Source: Algoriphagus sp. NG3 (GTDB lineage: Bacteria; Bacteroidota; Bacteroidia; Cytophagales; Cyclobacteriaceae). Taken from it: a DNA stretch of 64,000 bases. Made by a program: the position numbers and the translations under genes. The DNA is taken from NCBI RefSeq assembly GCF_034119865.1, contig NZ_CP139421.1, positions 124,001-188,000 on the forward strand, read 5' to 3'. This document shows, piece by piece, positions 1-8,156 of the stretch; position 1 is the first letter of the stretch, and each line of letters starts with the position of its first letter. The notes under the pieces are model-generated. The model ran no database searches and was not told where the DNA came from. It was given only the letters and a program-made list of their open reading frames with translations.

Positions 1-206
1 TTGTAGCTTGTTGCCGATTCTTTGACAGGAATGATTTTAAGCGAAAGCCTTGAGTATCTGGAGTAGCGGAGTGTCTGGTTTAAGCTGCTTAGGTTTTTTT
101 GGGCAAAGCTCGGTGCTACCATGCCTAGAAAGAGGATGAAAAAAATCAGGAGTCGGCTTGTTTTACAGTTCATCGGGTGTTGATCACGGGTTTGGGAAAT
201 TAACCT

Positions 207-214
207 TACTTTTG
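207..214 (+). promoter_or_regulatory. Bacteroidota-type -7 promoter box before the 235 gene
   Basis: TACTTTTG matches the Bacteroidota sigma-ABfr -7 consensus TAnnTTTG and lies 21 bp before the ATG at 235. The same octamer precedes ffh, prs, rpsF and the 47-residue gene in this window, which supports it as a real promoter element. No -33 TTTG at the standard spacing is clear. Confidence 0.5.
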
Positions 215-234
215 CCAAAATAGTAAATTTTTAT

Positions 235-1011
235 ATGGCTACCTATACAACGGAAATCGCTTCTGACAAGTTGGTCAGTGACAATCCTATTCATCAACGC
301 TTACTCAAAGCTTACATTGCAGCCCAGCCTTGGGTTTCTGGTAAATTGCTCGAAATCGGCTGTGGCGAAGGCCGTGGAGTAGAGACACTTCTTCCTTATG
401 CGGACAGCTACCTTGGGCTGGACAAAATCCAGGAAGTAATTGATGATCTGAAAATCAGATTCCCTAAGGTGGAGTTTCGACAGGCTGTAATACCTCCCTT
501 TAAAGGTATTGAGGACAGTTCTTTCGATATGGTGGTGAGTTTTCAGGTAATAGAGCACATTGCAGACGACCGGCTTTTTTTGGAGGAAATCTATCGTGTG
601 CTGAAGCCTGGAGGCAAGGCGGTGATATCGACGCCTAACATAAATCACACCTTATCAAGGAATCCCTGGCATGAGCGCGAATATACCCCTCAGCAATTAA
701 TTGGCTTGTGCTCGTCGATTTTTGATTCGGTGCAGGCAAAAGGAGTGGGCGGAAATGAGAAAGTCTGGGCTTACCATGAAGCCAATCGTAAATCTGTTCA
801 GAAAATCATGCGGTATGATATTTTTGACCTGCAGCATAAGTTGCCGGCCTCATTTCTACGGGTGCCTTATGAGATCCTTAACCGTATGAACCGTAATAAG
901 CTTCACAAGCAACAAGGAAAAAGCGTGGTGGATATTTCCCATGAAGATTACCTATTGGTGGAGGATCCTGCTGTGGGGCTGGATTTGTTTTATGTGTTGG
1001 GGAAAAAGTAG
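235..1011 (+). CDS. Class I SAM-dependent methyltransferase
   Basis: The 258-residue protein has the Methyltransf_11 fold signature. Motif I is LLEIGCGEGRG (about residues 38-48), an acidic residue follows in YLGLDKI, and the post-II/III region reads VIEHIADD then YRVLKPGGKAVISTPN (about residues 105-135). Such enzymes move the SAM methyl group to small molecules, lipids or quinone/glycan precursors. The C-terminal half carries no substrate-specific motif I know, so the acceptor is unknown. The ATG start is 21 bp after a TACTTTTG box, so it is probably transcribed alone. It converges on the MarC gene with only a 22-bp gap and no clear terminator. The family call is secure; the substrate is not. 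Confidence 0.85.
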   Translation: MATYTTEIASDKLVSDNPIHQRLLKAYIAAQPWVSGKLLEIGCGEGRGVETLLPYADSYLGLDKIQEVIDDLKIRFPKVEFRQAVIPPFKGIEDSSFDMVVSFQVIEHIADDRLFLEEIYRVLKPGGKAVISTPNINHTLSRNPWHEREYTPQQLIGLCSSIFDSVQAKGVGGNEKVWAYHEANRKSVQKIMRYDIFDLQHKLPASFLRVPYEILNRMNRNKLHKQQGKSVVDISHEDYLLVEDPAVGLDLFYVLGKK

Positions 1012-1033
1012 GGTACTCGACTATTCCCTACCA

Positions 1034-1648
1034 TCACTCAAGAAAAGCAGTTTTAACTCCTGAGATAATCATATTGGTGCCAATGATAGCAATGATCAGC
1101 CCCATGATCTTCCCGATCACGACGATGAGGTTTTTTCCAAGCCGTTTTACGATTTGGTCGCCCAGTTCAAAAGCTATATGGGTCATCAGGCACAGCACAG
1201 CAAACACGCCTATGACTATTAGAATATTGAGGTAGTTGCCTTGGGAAGCAAAGTTCATCGCCGTAACGATGGTGCCAGGGCCTGCAAGGATAGGAATAGC
1301 CAAGGGTGAAATCGCTATGTTTTCTTCTGTTTCTGGATCTTTGATGTGCTTTACGCTGGACTTCTTGGACTGTAGCATCTCAAACCCCACAAAGAAAATC
1401 AGTATGCCCCCGGTGATTTTGAAGGCAGGAATGGTAATCCCAAAAATTTCAAAAATAAACTTTCCTAATACTACGAAGACTACCACAATCACAAATGCAG
1501 TGAGTGTCGCCCGCTTACTGATACTTCTCTTGGTCGCTTTGTCCATGTCATCCGTGAGCGAGGCGAAAATCGGAACGTTTGCGATAGGATTCATGATTGC
1601 AAACAATCCAGTGAAAACGGATAAGGTAAATGCGAGAAAATTGTCCAT
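1034..1648 (-). CDS. MarC family integral membrane protein
   Basis: The 204-residue hydrophobic protein has about six predicted membrane segments and the MarC/UPF0056 signatures: an N-terminal FAIMNPIANVPIFASLT segment and the central conserved PLAIPILAGPGTI loop. Length matches the family (about 200 residues). MarC proteins sit in the inner membrane. The old link to multiple antibiotic resistance was not upheld and the transported substrate, if any, is unknown. Transcription is monocistronic and convergent with the upstream methyltransferase. Nothing near it suggests a pathway. Confidence 0.88.
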   Translation of the reverse strand: MDNFLAFTLSVFTGLFAIMNPIANVPIFASLTDDMDKATKRSISKRATLTAFVIVVVFVVLGKFIFEIFGITIPAFKITGGILIFFVGFEMLQSKKSSVKHIKDPETEENIAISPLAIPILAGPGTIVTAMNFASQGNYLNILIVIGVFAVLCLMTHIAFELGDQIVKRLGKNLIVVIGKIMGLIIAIIGTNMIISGVKTAFLE

Positions 1649-1773
1649 GGGATTGGGCTGAGGCTTAATACCTGCGAAGATATCAAAATCTTAATCCTGA
1701 ATAAAGGGAATGGAATCTGTAGCTGAATTCAGATAGTAAAACGACCTTGACCAAAGGGCCTAGGGCTGTCTCA

Positions 1774-2661
1774 TTACCTTTTCTTTCTGAAAATCCGCTT
1801 GAAAGGTTCCGTAGTCTGCCCCACAAAACCTTCAGGAAACTTGTCTTCATCAGGAAGCCCTACAAGTAAGTTTTCGTCATCCGAAGGCCAATAATCAGTC
1901 CGGAATAGAAAATCCCAAAGACTTAACGAAATCCCGTAATTAAATCCATGTGGATGGCTTTCAGGTAGTTCTCTCGCATGATGCCATAGGTGCATTTGAG
2001 GGCCGTTTATGATGTATTTGAAAGGGCCTAGCGGGATATTCAAATTCGCATGGCCTAGCTGACCCACAATCAAGGTAAACATGTGAACAATAAAAAAATC
2101 AGTGATCCCAAAACCTATCATCGCCAGTGGGATATACTCCAGGGTACGGTAGAGTATATTTTCCATCCAGTGATAGCGGAGTAGGGCGGCAAATCCCATC
2201 TCCCGTGTACTATGGTGAACCTTGTGAAACTCCCACATCCAGCCCACATGATGATACATGCGGTGGATCACCCATTGCATAAAGTCGCGGAGAACAAAAA
2301 TGATCAATAATTGCACCCAACCGGGGAGCTGATCGACTTTGATCGCAACTGTGTTGGTGATGCCGAATAAGCCAAGAAAGTCATTGAACGCTTCCACTGC
2401 CACCATAGAAAGGGCATTGTATGCGACAAGCGCAAAAAGAAAATAATTCCAGAATAGATAGAAGATGTCCAGCCAGAAATGCTCCCGCAGAATGGGTTGG
2501 TTTTTTCTCCATGGAAAAAGGATTTCCAGGCCATAAATGACCAAAGAAGCACCCACTAGCCAGTAAAAGTAATTATGCCAACTTGGATGCAGGATCTCTC
2601 CAATAAAGTAATTCCAATAGCCATAATAGCCATCTGAAATTGCTTTGATGTATTTTTCCAT
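1774..2661 (-). CDS. Sterol desaturase / fatty acid hydroxylase family membrane protein
   Basis: The 295-residue protein has several hydrophobic segments and the histidine clusters of the membrane di-iron hydroxylase superfamily: HRMYHH at residues 133-138, HKVHH at 146-150 and HLWHH at 224-228. These ligands bind the di-iron centre that inserts oxygen or a double bond into lipid substrates. Bacteroidota encode many such proteins (carotenoid, sphingolipid or ornithine-lipid hydroxylases), and the sequence does not settle which. It reads as a single gene between MarC and the DJ-1-like lipoprotein, both on the same strand but over 100 bp away. Confidence 0.85.
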   Translation of the reverse strand: MEKYIKAISDGYYGYWNYFIGEILHPSWHNYFYWLVGASLVIYGLEILFPWRKNQPILREHFWLDIFYLFWNYFLFALVAYNALSMVAVEAFNDFLGLFGITNTVAIKVDQLPGWVQLLIIFVLRDFMQWVIHRMYHHVGWMWEFHKVHHSTREMGFAALLRYHWMENILYRTLEYIPLAMIGFGITDFFIVHMFTLIVGQLGHANLNIPLGPFKYIINGPQMHLWHHARELPESHPHGFNYGISLSLWDFLFRTDYWPSDDENLLVGLPDEDKFPEGFVGQTTEPFKRIFRKKR

Positions 2662-2807
2662 GGTACAAAGATGGGGGATTTGTATAGGTAGCTATGTGCT
2701 TTTAGTCACTGATCAGCATAAATTGGCGTTATTAGAATGTGAATAGCCTGCCTGAATAATTCTCTTTACTGCCTCATGGGCATGTTTGGCGATAGAGAAA
2801 ATTGTTT

Positions 2808-3566
2808 TTACTTCTCCTTACCCCAATCCTGAAGACGATCTAAATAGAGGTATGACTCTACGAATTTACGATGCGCTGGACTAGTCATTTTCTCAAGCAG
2901 TTCTAGGGCAGAAATATAGCTGGCCAGGTTTCCATTGGAGGATAAATACTTTCCATCTTCTATATATGTGGTTTTAAATTCATCCTGCACTAGTAGATTT
3001 GGGTAGTCTTTTTGAAGCTGCTCCCCGCCACCTATCCAAGTAACGATTTTTCTACCGTCAGCAATTCCTGATTCACCTATAAGCTGTGCTCCGGCACAGT
3101 TGCTAACCGTGTATTTGGTGTTTTTGTCTTTTTCTCGGATGAAGTGCACAATATTCTCATTGTGTACCTGTGCATACATGTCATAAGCACTTGGCACGAA
3201 AAGGACGTCAAGATTAGGACAGTTTTTAAATGTGTAATCCCCAATTATCTTGAGCCCTTCCTCAGTGATGATAGGGGAATTGGTCTCTGTGATAGTAATG
3301 ACATTGAAAAGTTGGGTTCCTTCCTCGTTACCCTTGGTGAAAACATCCGCAGCAGCTGTGATTTCAGTGGTGAGTACACCATGGTACATCAGCAGTCCTA
3401 TAGTAGGGAGACCTTCCTGAAACGGTTTCAGATGTTTTGACAGAGTGTCTGTCTGGGTATCTGCATTATATAGGGGATTGCCCGATTTATCTATTGATTT
3501 ATCCTTGGGATTGCAGCTAGACGATAGCAAAGAAAGAACGAAAAATAGTACAGAAATAGATTTCAT
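2808..3566 (-). CDS. DJ-1/PfpI family lipoprotein
   Basis: The 252-residue protein starts with a signal peptide ending in a lipobox (LLSSSC, Cys18), so it should be anchored on a periplasm-facing membrane. The rest is a class I glutamine-amidotransferase-like DJ-1/PfpI domain. The nucleophile elbow is SNCAGA with Cys157, preceded by VLFVPSAYD, and IGGGEQL follows. Family members include chaperones, deglycase-like proteins and transcriptional-regulator domains; a lipidated, exported version is less usual. It lies alone, with about 290 bp of empty sequence before the next gene. The exact enzymatic role cannot be told from sequence. Confidence 0.75.
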   Translation of the reverse strand: MKSISVLFFVLSLLSSSCNPKDKSIDKSGNPLYNADTQTDTLSKHLKPFQEGLPTIGLLMYHGVLTTEITAAADVFTKGNEEGTQLFNVITITETNSPIITEEGLKIIGDYTFKNCPNLDVLFVPSAYDMYAQVHNENIVHFIREKDKNTKYTVSNCAGAQLIGESGIADGRKIVTWIGGGEQLQKDYPNLLVQDEFKTTYIEDGKYLSSNGNLASYISALELLEKMTSPAHRKFVESYLYLDRLQDWGKEK

Positions 3567-3910
3567 AATTATGAAGGAGAATTGGATTTAATCCAAGATT
3601 AGGTTAGTTGTTCTTCTGTATTCTAAACGGTACAGCTTTTCATTTGGTTTACTGGGAGAGATTGAGAGCATGAAATAGCCCTGTACTCTCTTGTGATTTT
3701 AATTTTTGGTCTAGAATTTTTGGATGCACAGGTGGATAGAATACTAATTCAGCTGGAATGTTGATACATTTTTTACTAATCCAAATTAGGAGGTTGTGAC
3801 TTGTAAAGACTAATTTTTTGTCTTTTTTATCAACCTCATGAAATGGGGACTTCTTGAGGTTTTTTCTCTATGCTCTTTTCAGTAATTTCCTTTTTCATTA
3901 TAGCATTATC

Positions 3911-4261
3911 ATGACCTTAGAATATTATCGTGAATACTGCCTGGCCATGCCGGGTGTTACTGAAGATACGCCGTTTGGAGAAGATGCCCTGGTCTTTCGG
4001 GTGGGAGGAAAGATTTTCTCTCTCACTTCTATTGAGATGTTTCAGTCGGTCAATCTGAAATGTGACCCTGAACGGGCAATGGAGTTACGTGAGGAATATT
4101 CCGGGATAGTCCCGGGTTTTCATATGAACAAGAAACACTGGAATACGGTTAGTACGGTTGGAAGTGTCCCGGATCGCATGATTCTGGAATTGGCAGATCA
4201 TTCATACGCTCTTATCTTTGGCAGCTTGTCCAAAAAACTACAAGCTGAAATCTGCCCATGA
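3911..4261 (+). CDS. MmcQ/YjbR family DNA-binding-like protein
   Basis: The protein has 116 residues from the ATG at 3911; an upstream TTG at 3854 would add a hydrophobic leader not typical of the family and is rejected. It has the MmcQ/YjbR pattern: LEYYREYCLAMPGVTEDTPF near the start, a central FRVGGKIFSL strand, MNKKHWNTV, and the C-terminal SYALIFGSL. The fold is CyaY-like with a winged DNA-binding-like surface; no function is established. Its stop overlaps the ATG of the ABC ATPase by 4 bp (ATGA), so the two are probably translationally coupled. Confidence 0.82.
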   Translation: MTLEYYREYCLAMPGVTEDTPFGEDALVFRVGGKIFSLTSIEMFQSVNLKCDPERAMELREEYSGIVPGFHMNKKHWNTVSTVGSVPDRMILELADHSYALIFGSLSKKLQAEICP

Positions 4262-5211
4262 GTTATTTTTCTGTATCCGGAGTTACCAAATCTTACGAAT
4301 CCCAGGTTGCACTTCATCCATTTTCACTTGAGTTGACTAAAGGCGATTTCCTAGCTATAGTAGGTGAAAGTGGCTCAGGTAAGAGTACTTTACTCAGAAT
4401 TATGGCCGGTTTGGAGGTGCAGGATTCAGGAGAAGTGGCATTGGAAGGAAAACCCATTTTGAATCCAAAACAAAAGATTGTTTCAGGCTATGATGAGATC
4501 AAGTTGATCCATCAAAATTTCCACCTGTACCCCAATTCCACGGTGGAGGAGAATATTTCCAGGCAATTGCTCCACTATGAAAAGGCCTATGCCAAAAGAA
4601 GAGTAGAGGAGCTTTTGAAATTGTTGGGTCTGGGCGATTTCAGGGATCGGCTTCCATACCAGCTTTCTGGAGGACAAAAGCAAAAAGTCGCCATAGGAAA
4701 AGCAATGGCTGTGGAACCTGAGATATTGTTACTCGATGAGCCTTTCTCATCCCTGGATACCATTCAGACACATCATCTTATCTGGGAATTGAAAGAGTCG
4801 TTTAAGGAAATGGGCACAACTGTGGTGTTTGTCACCCATGATCTGGACGATGCGCTGCGGCTGACAGATAACCTGATAATTCTCCAAAAAGGGAAAATAG
4901 TTCAAAAGGGCTCGTCCAGACTGCTATGTGAAAAACCCAACACCAAGTATGTTGCCAGGCTTTTCAGTCCTATAAACCGCCTTCCTGAATCAAAGAACAC
5001 CTACTTACGACCCACTGATGTAAGACTGCGTACCAAAGGAGGCCTGCTTGCCCATGTGACTGATTCCCGCTTTTTGGTACACTTCAATTCACTTCAGATT
5101 CAACTTAAGGATAGCGGCATAATATGGGAAGTGGATGATCCGATGAGGCGTTTTGACTTGGGAGACCGGGTGTATGTAAGTTGGGAGGAACAGAATTTGA
5201 TCCGTTTCTGA
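4258..5211 (+). CDS. ABC transporter ATP-binding protein with TOBE-like C-terminus
   Basis: The 317-residue protein carries all ATPase motifs: Walker A GESGSGKST (36-44), a Q-loop in LIHQNFHLYP, the signature LSGGQKQKVAIGKAMA, Walker B ILLLDEP, and the H-loop VTHDLDDAL. The C-terminal ~90 residues (from YLRPTDVRL) look like the TOBE domain of PotA/UgpC/CysA-type import ATPases. No permease or binding-protein gene is nearby. It is coupled to the MmcQ gene and followed 19 bp later by an App1-like phosphatase gene. It may serve a permease encoded elsewhere or act as a soluble regulator. The ATPase call is firm; the substrate is unknown. Confidence 0.87.
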   Translation: MSYFSVSGVTKSYESQVALHPFSLELTKGDFLAIVGESGSGKSTLLRIMAGLEVQDSGEVALEGKPILNPKQKIVSGYDEIKLIHQNFHLYPNSTVEENISRQLLHYEKAYAKRRVEELLKLLGLGDFRDRLPYQLSGGQKQKVAIGKAMAVEPEILLLDEPFSSLDTIQTHHLIWELKESFKEMGTTVVFVTHDLDDALRLTDNLIILQKGKIVQKGSSRLLCEKPNTKYVARLFSPINRLPESKNTYLRPTDVRLRTKGGLLAHVTDSRFLVHFNSLQIQLKDSGIIWEVDDPMRRFDLGDRVYVSWEEQNLIRF

Positions 5212-5230
5212 CCTGCTGATAGTTTTTCCT

Positions 5231-6376
5231 ATGTCTCAAAAAAGAAACATACCACTTACTATACTCTATGAAATCAAGCTGGCTGTCAACGAAGCGGTGC
5301 TATGGCTGTGGATCAGGTTAGGCTTGGTAAAGTCACTTTTGATTGTTCCATTTGAAGGCTTCGGCAATTCAAGGGAGATTCTGCTGGTGGGTAGAGTGAT
5401 CCGTGACAATAGGATAGGGGAATCCACCCCTGATGACAGTGTATGGCGGAATATAGGCAGAATGCGAAGGAGATTTATGAGCGTGGTTATTCCAGGTGTT
5501 CGAGTGCAAGCAGAGTTTCAGGGAGAGGAATATGTGGTAGAGACTGATGAGGAAGGGTATTTTGAATTTAAAATCCATCCTACCGGGGAGGTTAGAGCTA
5601 AAGCACGGTGGCAGCAGGTAAAGTTGACACTGTTGGATCAGGTGATAAGAAACCAAGGGGAAGTAGTAGCTGTTGGGGATGTGTTTTTGCCGGTGGGAAG
5701 CATAGATTATGGGATTATTTCTGATGTAGATGACACCATCATTCCTACAGGTGCGATGCGTCTGGCAGAGATGCTGAAAACCACCTTTGCTAAAAATGCT
5801 TATACCAGAGTTCCTTTTCCAGGCGTAGCAGCATTTTACAAAGCTTTGCAAAAGGGTACCGATAGCGTAGAAAGCAACCCGTTTTTCTATGTATCCAGCA
5901 GTCCATGGAATCTTTATGATTTTCTTCACGAGCTGCTTCGAATCCACCATATTCCCAAAGGGCCATTGATGCTGCGGGATATAGGACTGTCGCGTACGGA
6001 ATTGATTTCCGGGAGCCATTCAGAGCACAAGCTAAAGCAAGTGCGCCAGATTCTGTCAATTTATTCCGGGCTTCAGTTTATCCTGATAGGTGATAGCGGA
6101 CAGGAAGATCCTGAAATTTATCTTCAGGTAGTAAAGGAGTTCCCGGGGAGAATTAAGATGATTTTTATACGTGACGTGCATGTGTCCAGGCATGCTTATG
6201 CGGAGAAGATAAGTGATGAATTGAAAGGTCTTGGAGTGGATATGATGCTGGTGAAGGATACCTTGGAAGCCTCCCGTTATGCCCTGGATAAAGGATGGAT
6301 TCTTGAAAAAGACATAGGTGAAATAGCCGAGGAAAAAGTCAAAGATGAAGCAGACAACGAAGAGGATTTATTCTAG
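5231..6376 (+). CDS. App1-family phosphatase (DUF2183)
   Basis: The 381-residue protein has the HAD-type catalytic motif DVDDTI (165-170) in the strand GIISDVDDTIIPTG. It also has the family-specific YVSSSPWNLYDFL and, further on, FILIGDSGQEDPEIY, which matches App1/DUF2183 phosphatidate phosphatases. The ~160 residues before this hold a beta-rich segment (VRVQAEFQGEEYVVETDEEG), as is usual for bacterial members. In yeast App1 dephosphorylates phosphatidate at actin patches; the bacterial substrate is not established. It follows the ABC ATPase gene by 19 bp and is probably co-transcribed. The C-terminus is acidic. Confidence 0.83.
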   Translation: MSQKRNIPLTILYEIKLAVNEAVLWLWIRLGLVKSLLIVPFEGFGNSREILLVGRVIRDNRIGESTPDDSVWRNIGRMRRRFMSVVIPGVRVQAEFQGEEYVVETDEEGYFEFKIHPTGEVRAKARWQQVKLTLLDQVIRNQGEVVAVGDVFLPVGSIDYGIISDVDDTIIPTGAMRLAEMLKTTFAKNAYTRVPFPGVAAFYKALQKGTDSVESNPFFYVSSSPWNLYDFLHELLRIHHIPKGPLMLRDIGLSRTELISGSHSEHKLKQVRQILSIYSGLQFILIGDSGQEDPEIYLQVVKEFPGRIKMIFIRDVHVSRHAYAEKISDELKGLGVDMMLVKDTLEASRYALDKGWILEKDIGEIAEEKVKDEADNEEDLF

Positions 6377-6645
6377 TTGAATAGCTAGGCATGTCTAACC
6401 TATGCTGTTGCTTGAAGTCTTAAAACCGAAATATGCATTAGCAATTCTATTACAGCCATTAATTACTTCAAAATCAGCCATTACATTGCTGTTTTCAACT
6501 TCACCATAGCGGTGCTATGCCTCAGTTTCCAAACAGACTGATTTTCTTGTAATTAATGCCTTCATAACAAAACCTAATGCATAATCCGGGTTAAACAGTT
6601 CCCGCAGACCTGACTGCCGTTAGGCAGGTTAACACAGAAAAAGAC

Positions 6646-6657
6646 GCGGATATCCGC
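6646..6657. repeat. Perfect 12-bp palindrome
   Basis: GCGGATATCCGC is a perfect palindrome in the gap after the App1 gene. It shares the ATATCCGC half with the dispersed ~150-bp repeats at 10749, 12590 and 54533. Function is unknown. Confidence 0.45.
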
Positions 6658-6687
6658 AGATTTCATGTAAAGGGCACCTCTTTCGCC

Positions 6688-6710
6688 GTGGTCTGTGTCA
6701 CACTGACTAC
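6688..6710. repeat. Hairpin repeat, TGTG-TCA-CACA family (copy 1)
   Basis: GTGGTCTGTG-TCA-CACTGACTAC forms a near-complete stem. It shares the TGTG-TCn-CAC centre with copies at 18559, 22266, 22312 and 51565. Confidence 0.5.
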
Positions 6711-6841
6711 GTGTAGGCATAGACCGAGTTAAAGAATATCGGAGAAAGGGACACCGATTTTCCCAGATTAAATATTTAATTATAGAAAACCAACTTTCAT
6801 TTTTGTTGATATAAAAGTCTTAATCTATCAGTGGTAATTGC

Positions 6842-6878
6842 AAAAAAAAGCGGTAAAAAGTCAGACTTCTTACCGCTT
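6842..6878 (-). terminator. Rho-independent terminator of the FKBP operon
   Basis: Arms at 6848-6861 and 6865-6878 pair over 14 bp with one mismatch (AAGCGGT.../...ACCGCTT). On the minus strand the stem is followed by eight T. It lies 23 bp beyond the FKBP stop. Confidence 0.85.
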
Positions 6879-6900
6879 GGACTACTTGTATTGAGGGACT

Positions 6901-7431
6901 TTAGTCCTCATGCTGTGTGCCATTTTCTCCATGAACGTGACCATGTGCCAGTTCCTCTTCAGTAGCCTCACGTACCTCTAATACAGTTCCATCAAAATGT
7001 AAGTCAAATCCTACCAATGGATGGTTGAAATCCAAGAGGATTTCTTCACCCAGGTCTTTAAGGATTTTTGCCTGCATAGGATACCCGTCTTCATCCATCA
7101 AAGGCAAAAAGTTGCCTTCTTGGAGCATTTCGGGATTGAAACCATTCTCACCGGAAAACTGAGACTTCGAAAGGTTTACGATCAGTTCCTGATCTGCCTC
7201 ACCGTAGGCATCAGCTACCGGGATTACAAATGAAAAATTTTCTCCCTCTTCTTTGTTCAGGAGTAATTCTTCGAATTTTTCAGGTAGATCACTTGCTCCA
7301 AAAAGAAAATAGAATGGATCTTCCGGATCACGGATTTCTACACTGAATGGTGCGGATTCTATTTCGTCTGCCTCTTTGCTTACCTGTAGTTCGTAGGTTA
7401 ATCCAACTACTGTGTTTTCTGCTATTTTCAT
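6901..7431 (-). CDS. SlyD-like FKBP-type peptidyl-prolyl isomerase
   Basis: The 176-residue protein has the SlyD architecture. A split FKBP domain (start VVGLTYELQV, end NHPLVGFDLHFDGTVLEV) flanks an insert-in-flap chaperone domain (roughly residues 70-125). The tail AHGHVHGENGTQHED is histidine-rich and could bind Ni/Zn, as in SlyD. These cytosolic enzymes isomerise Xaa-Pro bonds and hold unfolded chains. It is the last gene of a minus-strand run (YfhO-like, methyltransferase, FKBP), starting 5 bp after the methyltransferase stop and ending in a strong terminator. Confidence 0.9.
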   Translation of the reverse strand: MKIAENTVVGLTYELQVSKEADEIESAPFSVEIRDPEDPFYFLFGASDLPEKFEELLLNKEEGENFSFVIPVADAYGEADQELIVNLSKSQFSGENGFNPEMLQEGNFLPLMDEDGYPMQAKILKDLGEEILLDFNHPLVGFDLHFDGTVLEVREATEEELAHGHVHGENGTQHED

Positions 7432-7436
7432 TAAGG

Positions 7437-8156
7437 TTAGTTTATTATTCCGTGTTTCAGTCTTATGCTTAGCCTTTCTTTAAGAACCTCCCATTTGCTT
7501 CTTGGGGTGGACTTAAACAGGGGTTTAGAAGCACGAAACACGAAGTATTGATAGTCTTTCTCTTCGAAAAAAACCGGATAAGTTTCCATTTTTTCCAAAT
7601 AGAAGCCATTGGAAGTAATGCTCTTGATCAGATCTCCAGAGTCTAGGGGTTGATCGATAACTTGTAGTTTTTGGGGTTCATTTTCTATCATCCACTGCAG
7701 ATATCTGGGAGCGGGGATGTGGATGAAGATCACCGAATCTTGATGTGCATGCTTATAGATATTGCGGAAAAGTCGGGGATGTTGATCTACAGGTATATGC
7801 TCCAGCACATCCGGAAACACAAAGAAATCAAAGGTCTTTCCCTGCTTATCAAAGTCAGACATGTCAGACACTTCAAATTTCAGGTTACTTTGATTTTTCC
7901 AAAGCAATTTTGCTTTTTCTATGCTTTCCGGGGAAATATCCACAGCTAGTATATCGCCTTGTTTAACCTGGTTTGCCAGCAAATGACTGACTGTGCCAAT
8001 GCCACAGCCTACTTCCAGCACACTGTGGTTGGCATTTAGTCCTGCAGCCTTCACCTTGTCCAGAATATTAAGATGACGGGAATTTATGCCCGTCTTCTCC
8101 TGCTTCTCAGCAAGCTGGTCATAAAAACTGACCACTTTATCTTTATCCTCTTTCAT
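7437..8156 (-). CDS. Class I SAM-dependent methyltransferase
   Basis: The 239-residue protein has motif I SVLEVGCGIGTVSHLLA, the acidic end of beta-2 in ILAVDISPESIEKAK, and FPDVLEHIPVDQHPRLF. This is a Methyltransf_25/UbiG-like Rossmann fold. Its acceptor is unknown. The ATG at 8156 lies inside the 3' end of the YfhO-like gene (14-bp overlap), which suggests coupled translation. A role in modifying a glycan or lipid made with the YfhO-like protein is conceivable but only inferred from position. Confidence 0.83.
   Translation of the reverse strand: MKEDKDKVVSFYDQLAEKQEKTGINSRHLNILDKVKAAGLNANHSVLEVGCGIGTVSHLLANQVKQGDILAVDISPESIEKAKLLWKNQSNLKFEVSDMSDFDKQGKTFDFFVFPDVLEHIPVDQHPRLFRNIYKHAHQDSVIFIHIPAPRYLQWMIENEPQKLQVIDQPLDSGDLIKSITSNGFYLEKMETYPVFFEEKDYQYFVFRASKPLFKSTPRSKWEVLKERLSIRLKHGIIN

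Larger units (their letters stand above)
6377..6841. other. Gene-free stretch with small palindromes
   Basis: About 465 bp between the App1 gene and the FKBP terminator contain no credible gene. They hold a cluster of small inverted repeats: CATAGC-GGT-GCTATG at 6505-6519, an imperfect ACCTG...CAGGT hairpin at 6608-6629, a perfect 12-bp palindrome GCGGATATCCGC at 6646-6657, and one member of the TGTG-TCA-CACA hairpin family at 6688-6710. It looks like a landing zone for short repeats. Confidence 0.6.

Noticed and set aside
1008..1031. Convergent terminator between the 235 gene and MarC
   Set aside because: The GTAGGG/CCCTAC stem is only 6 bp with a 12-base loop and no T-run.
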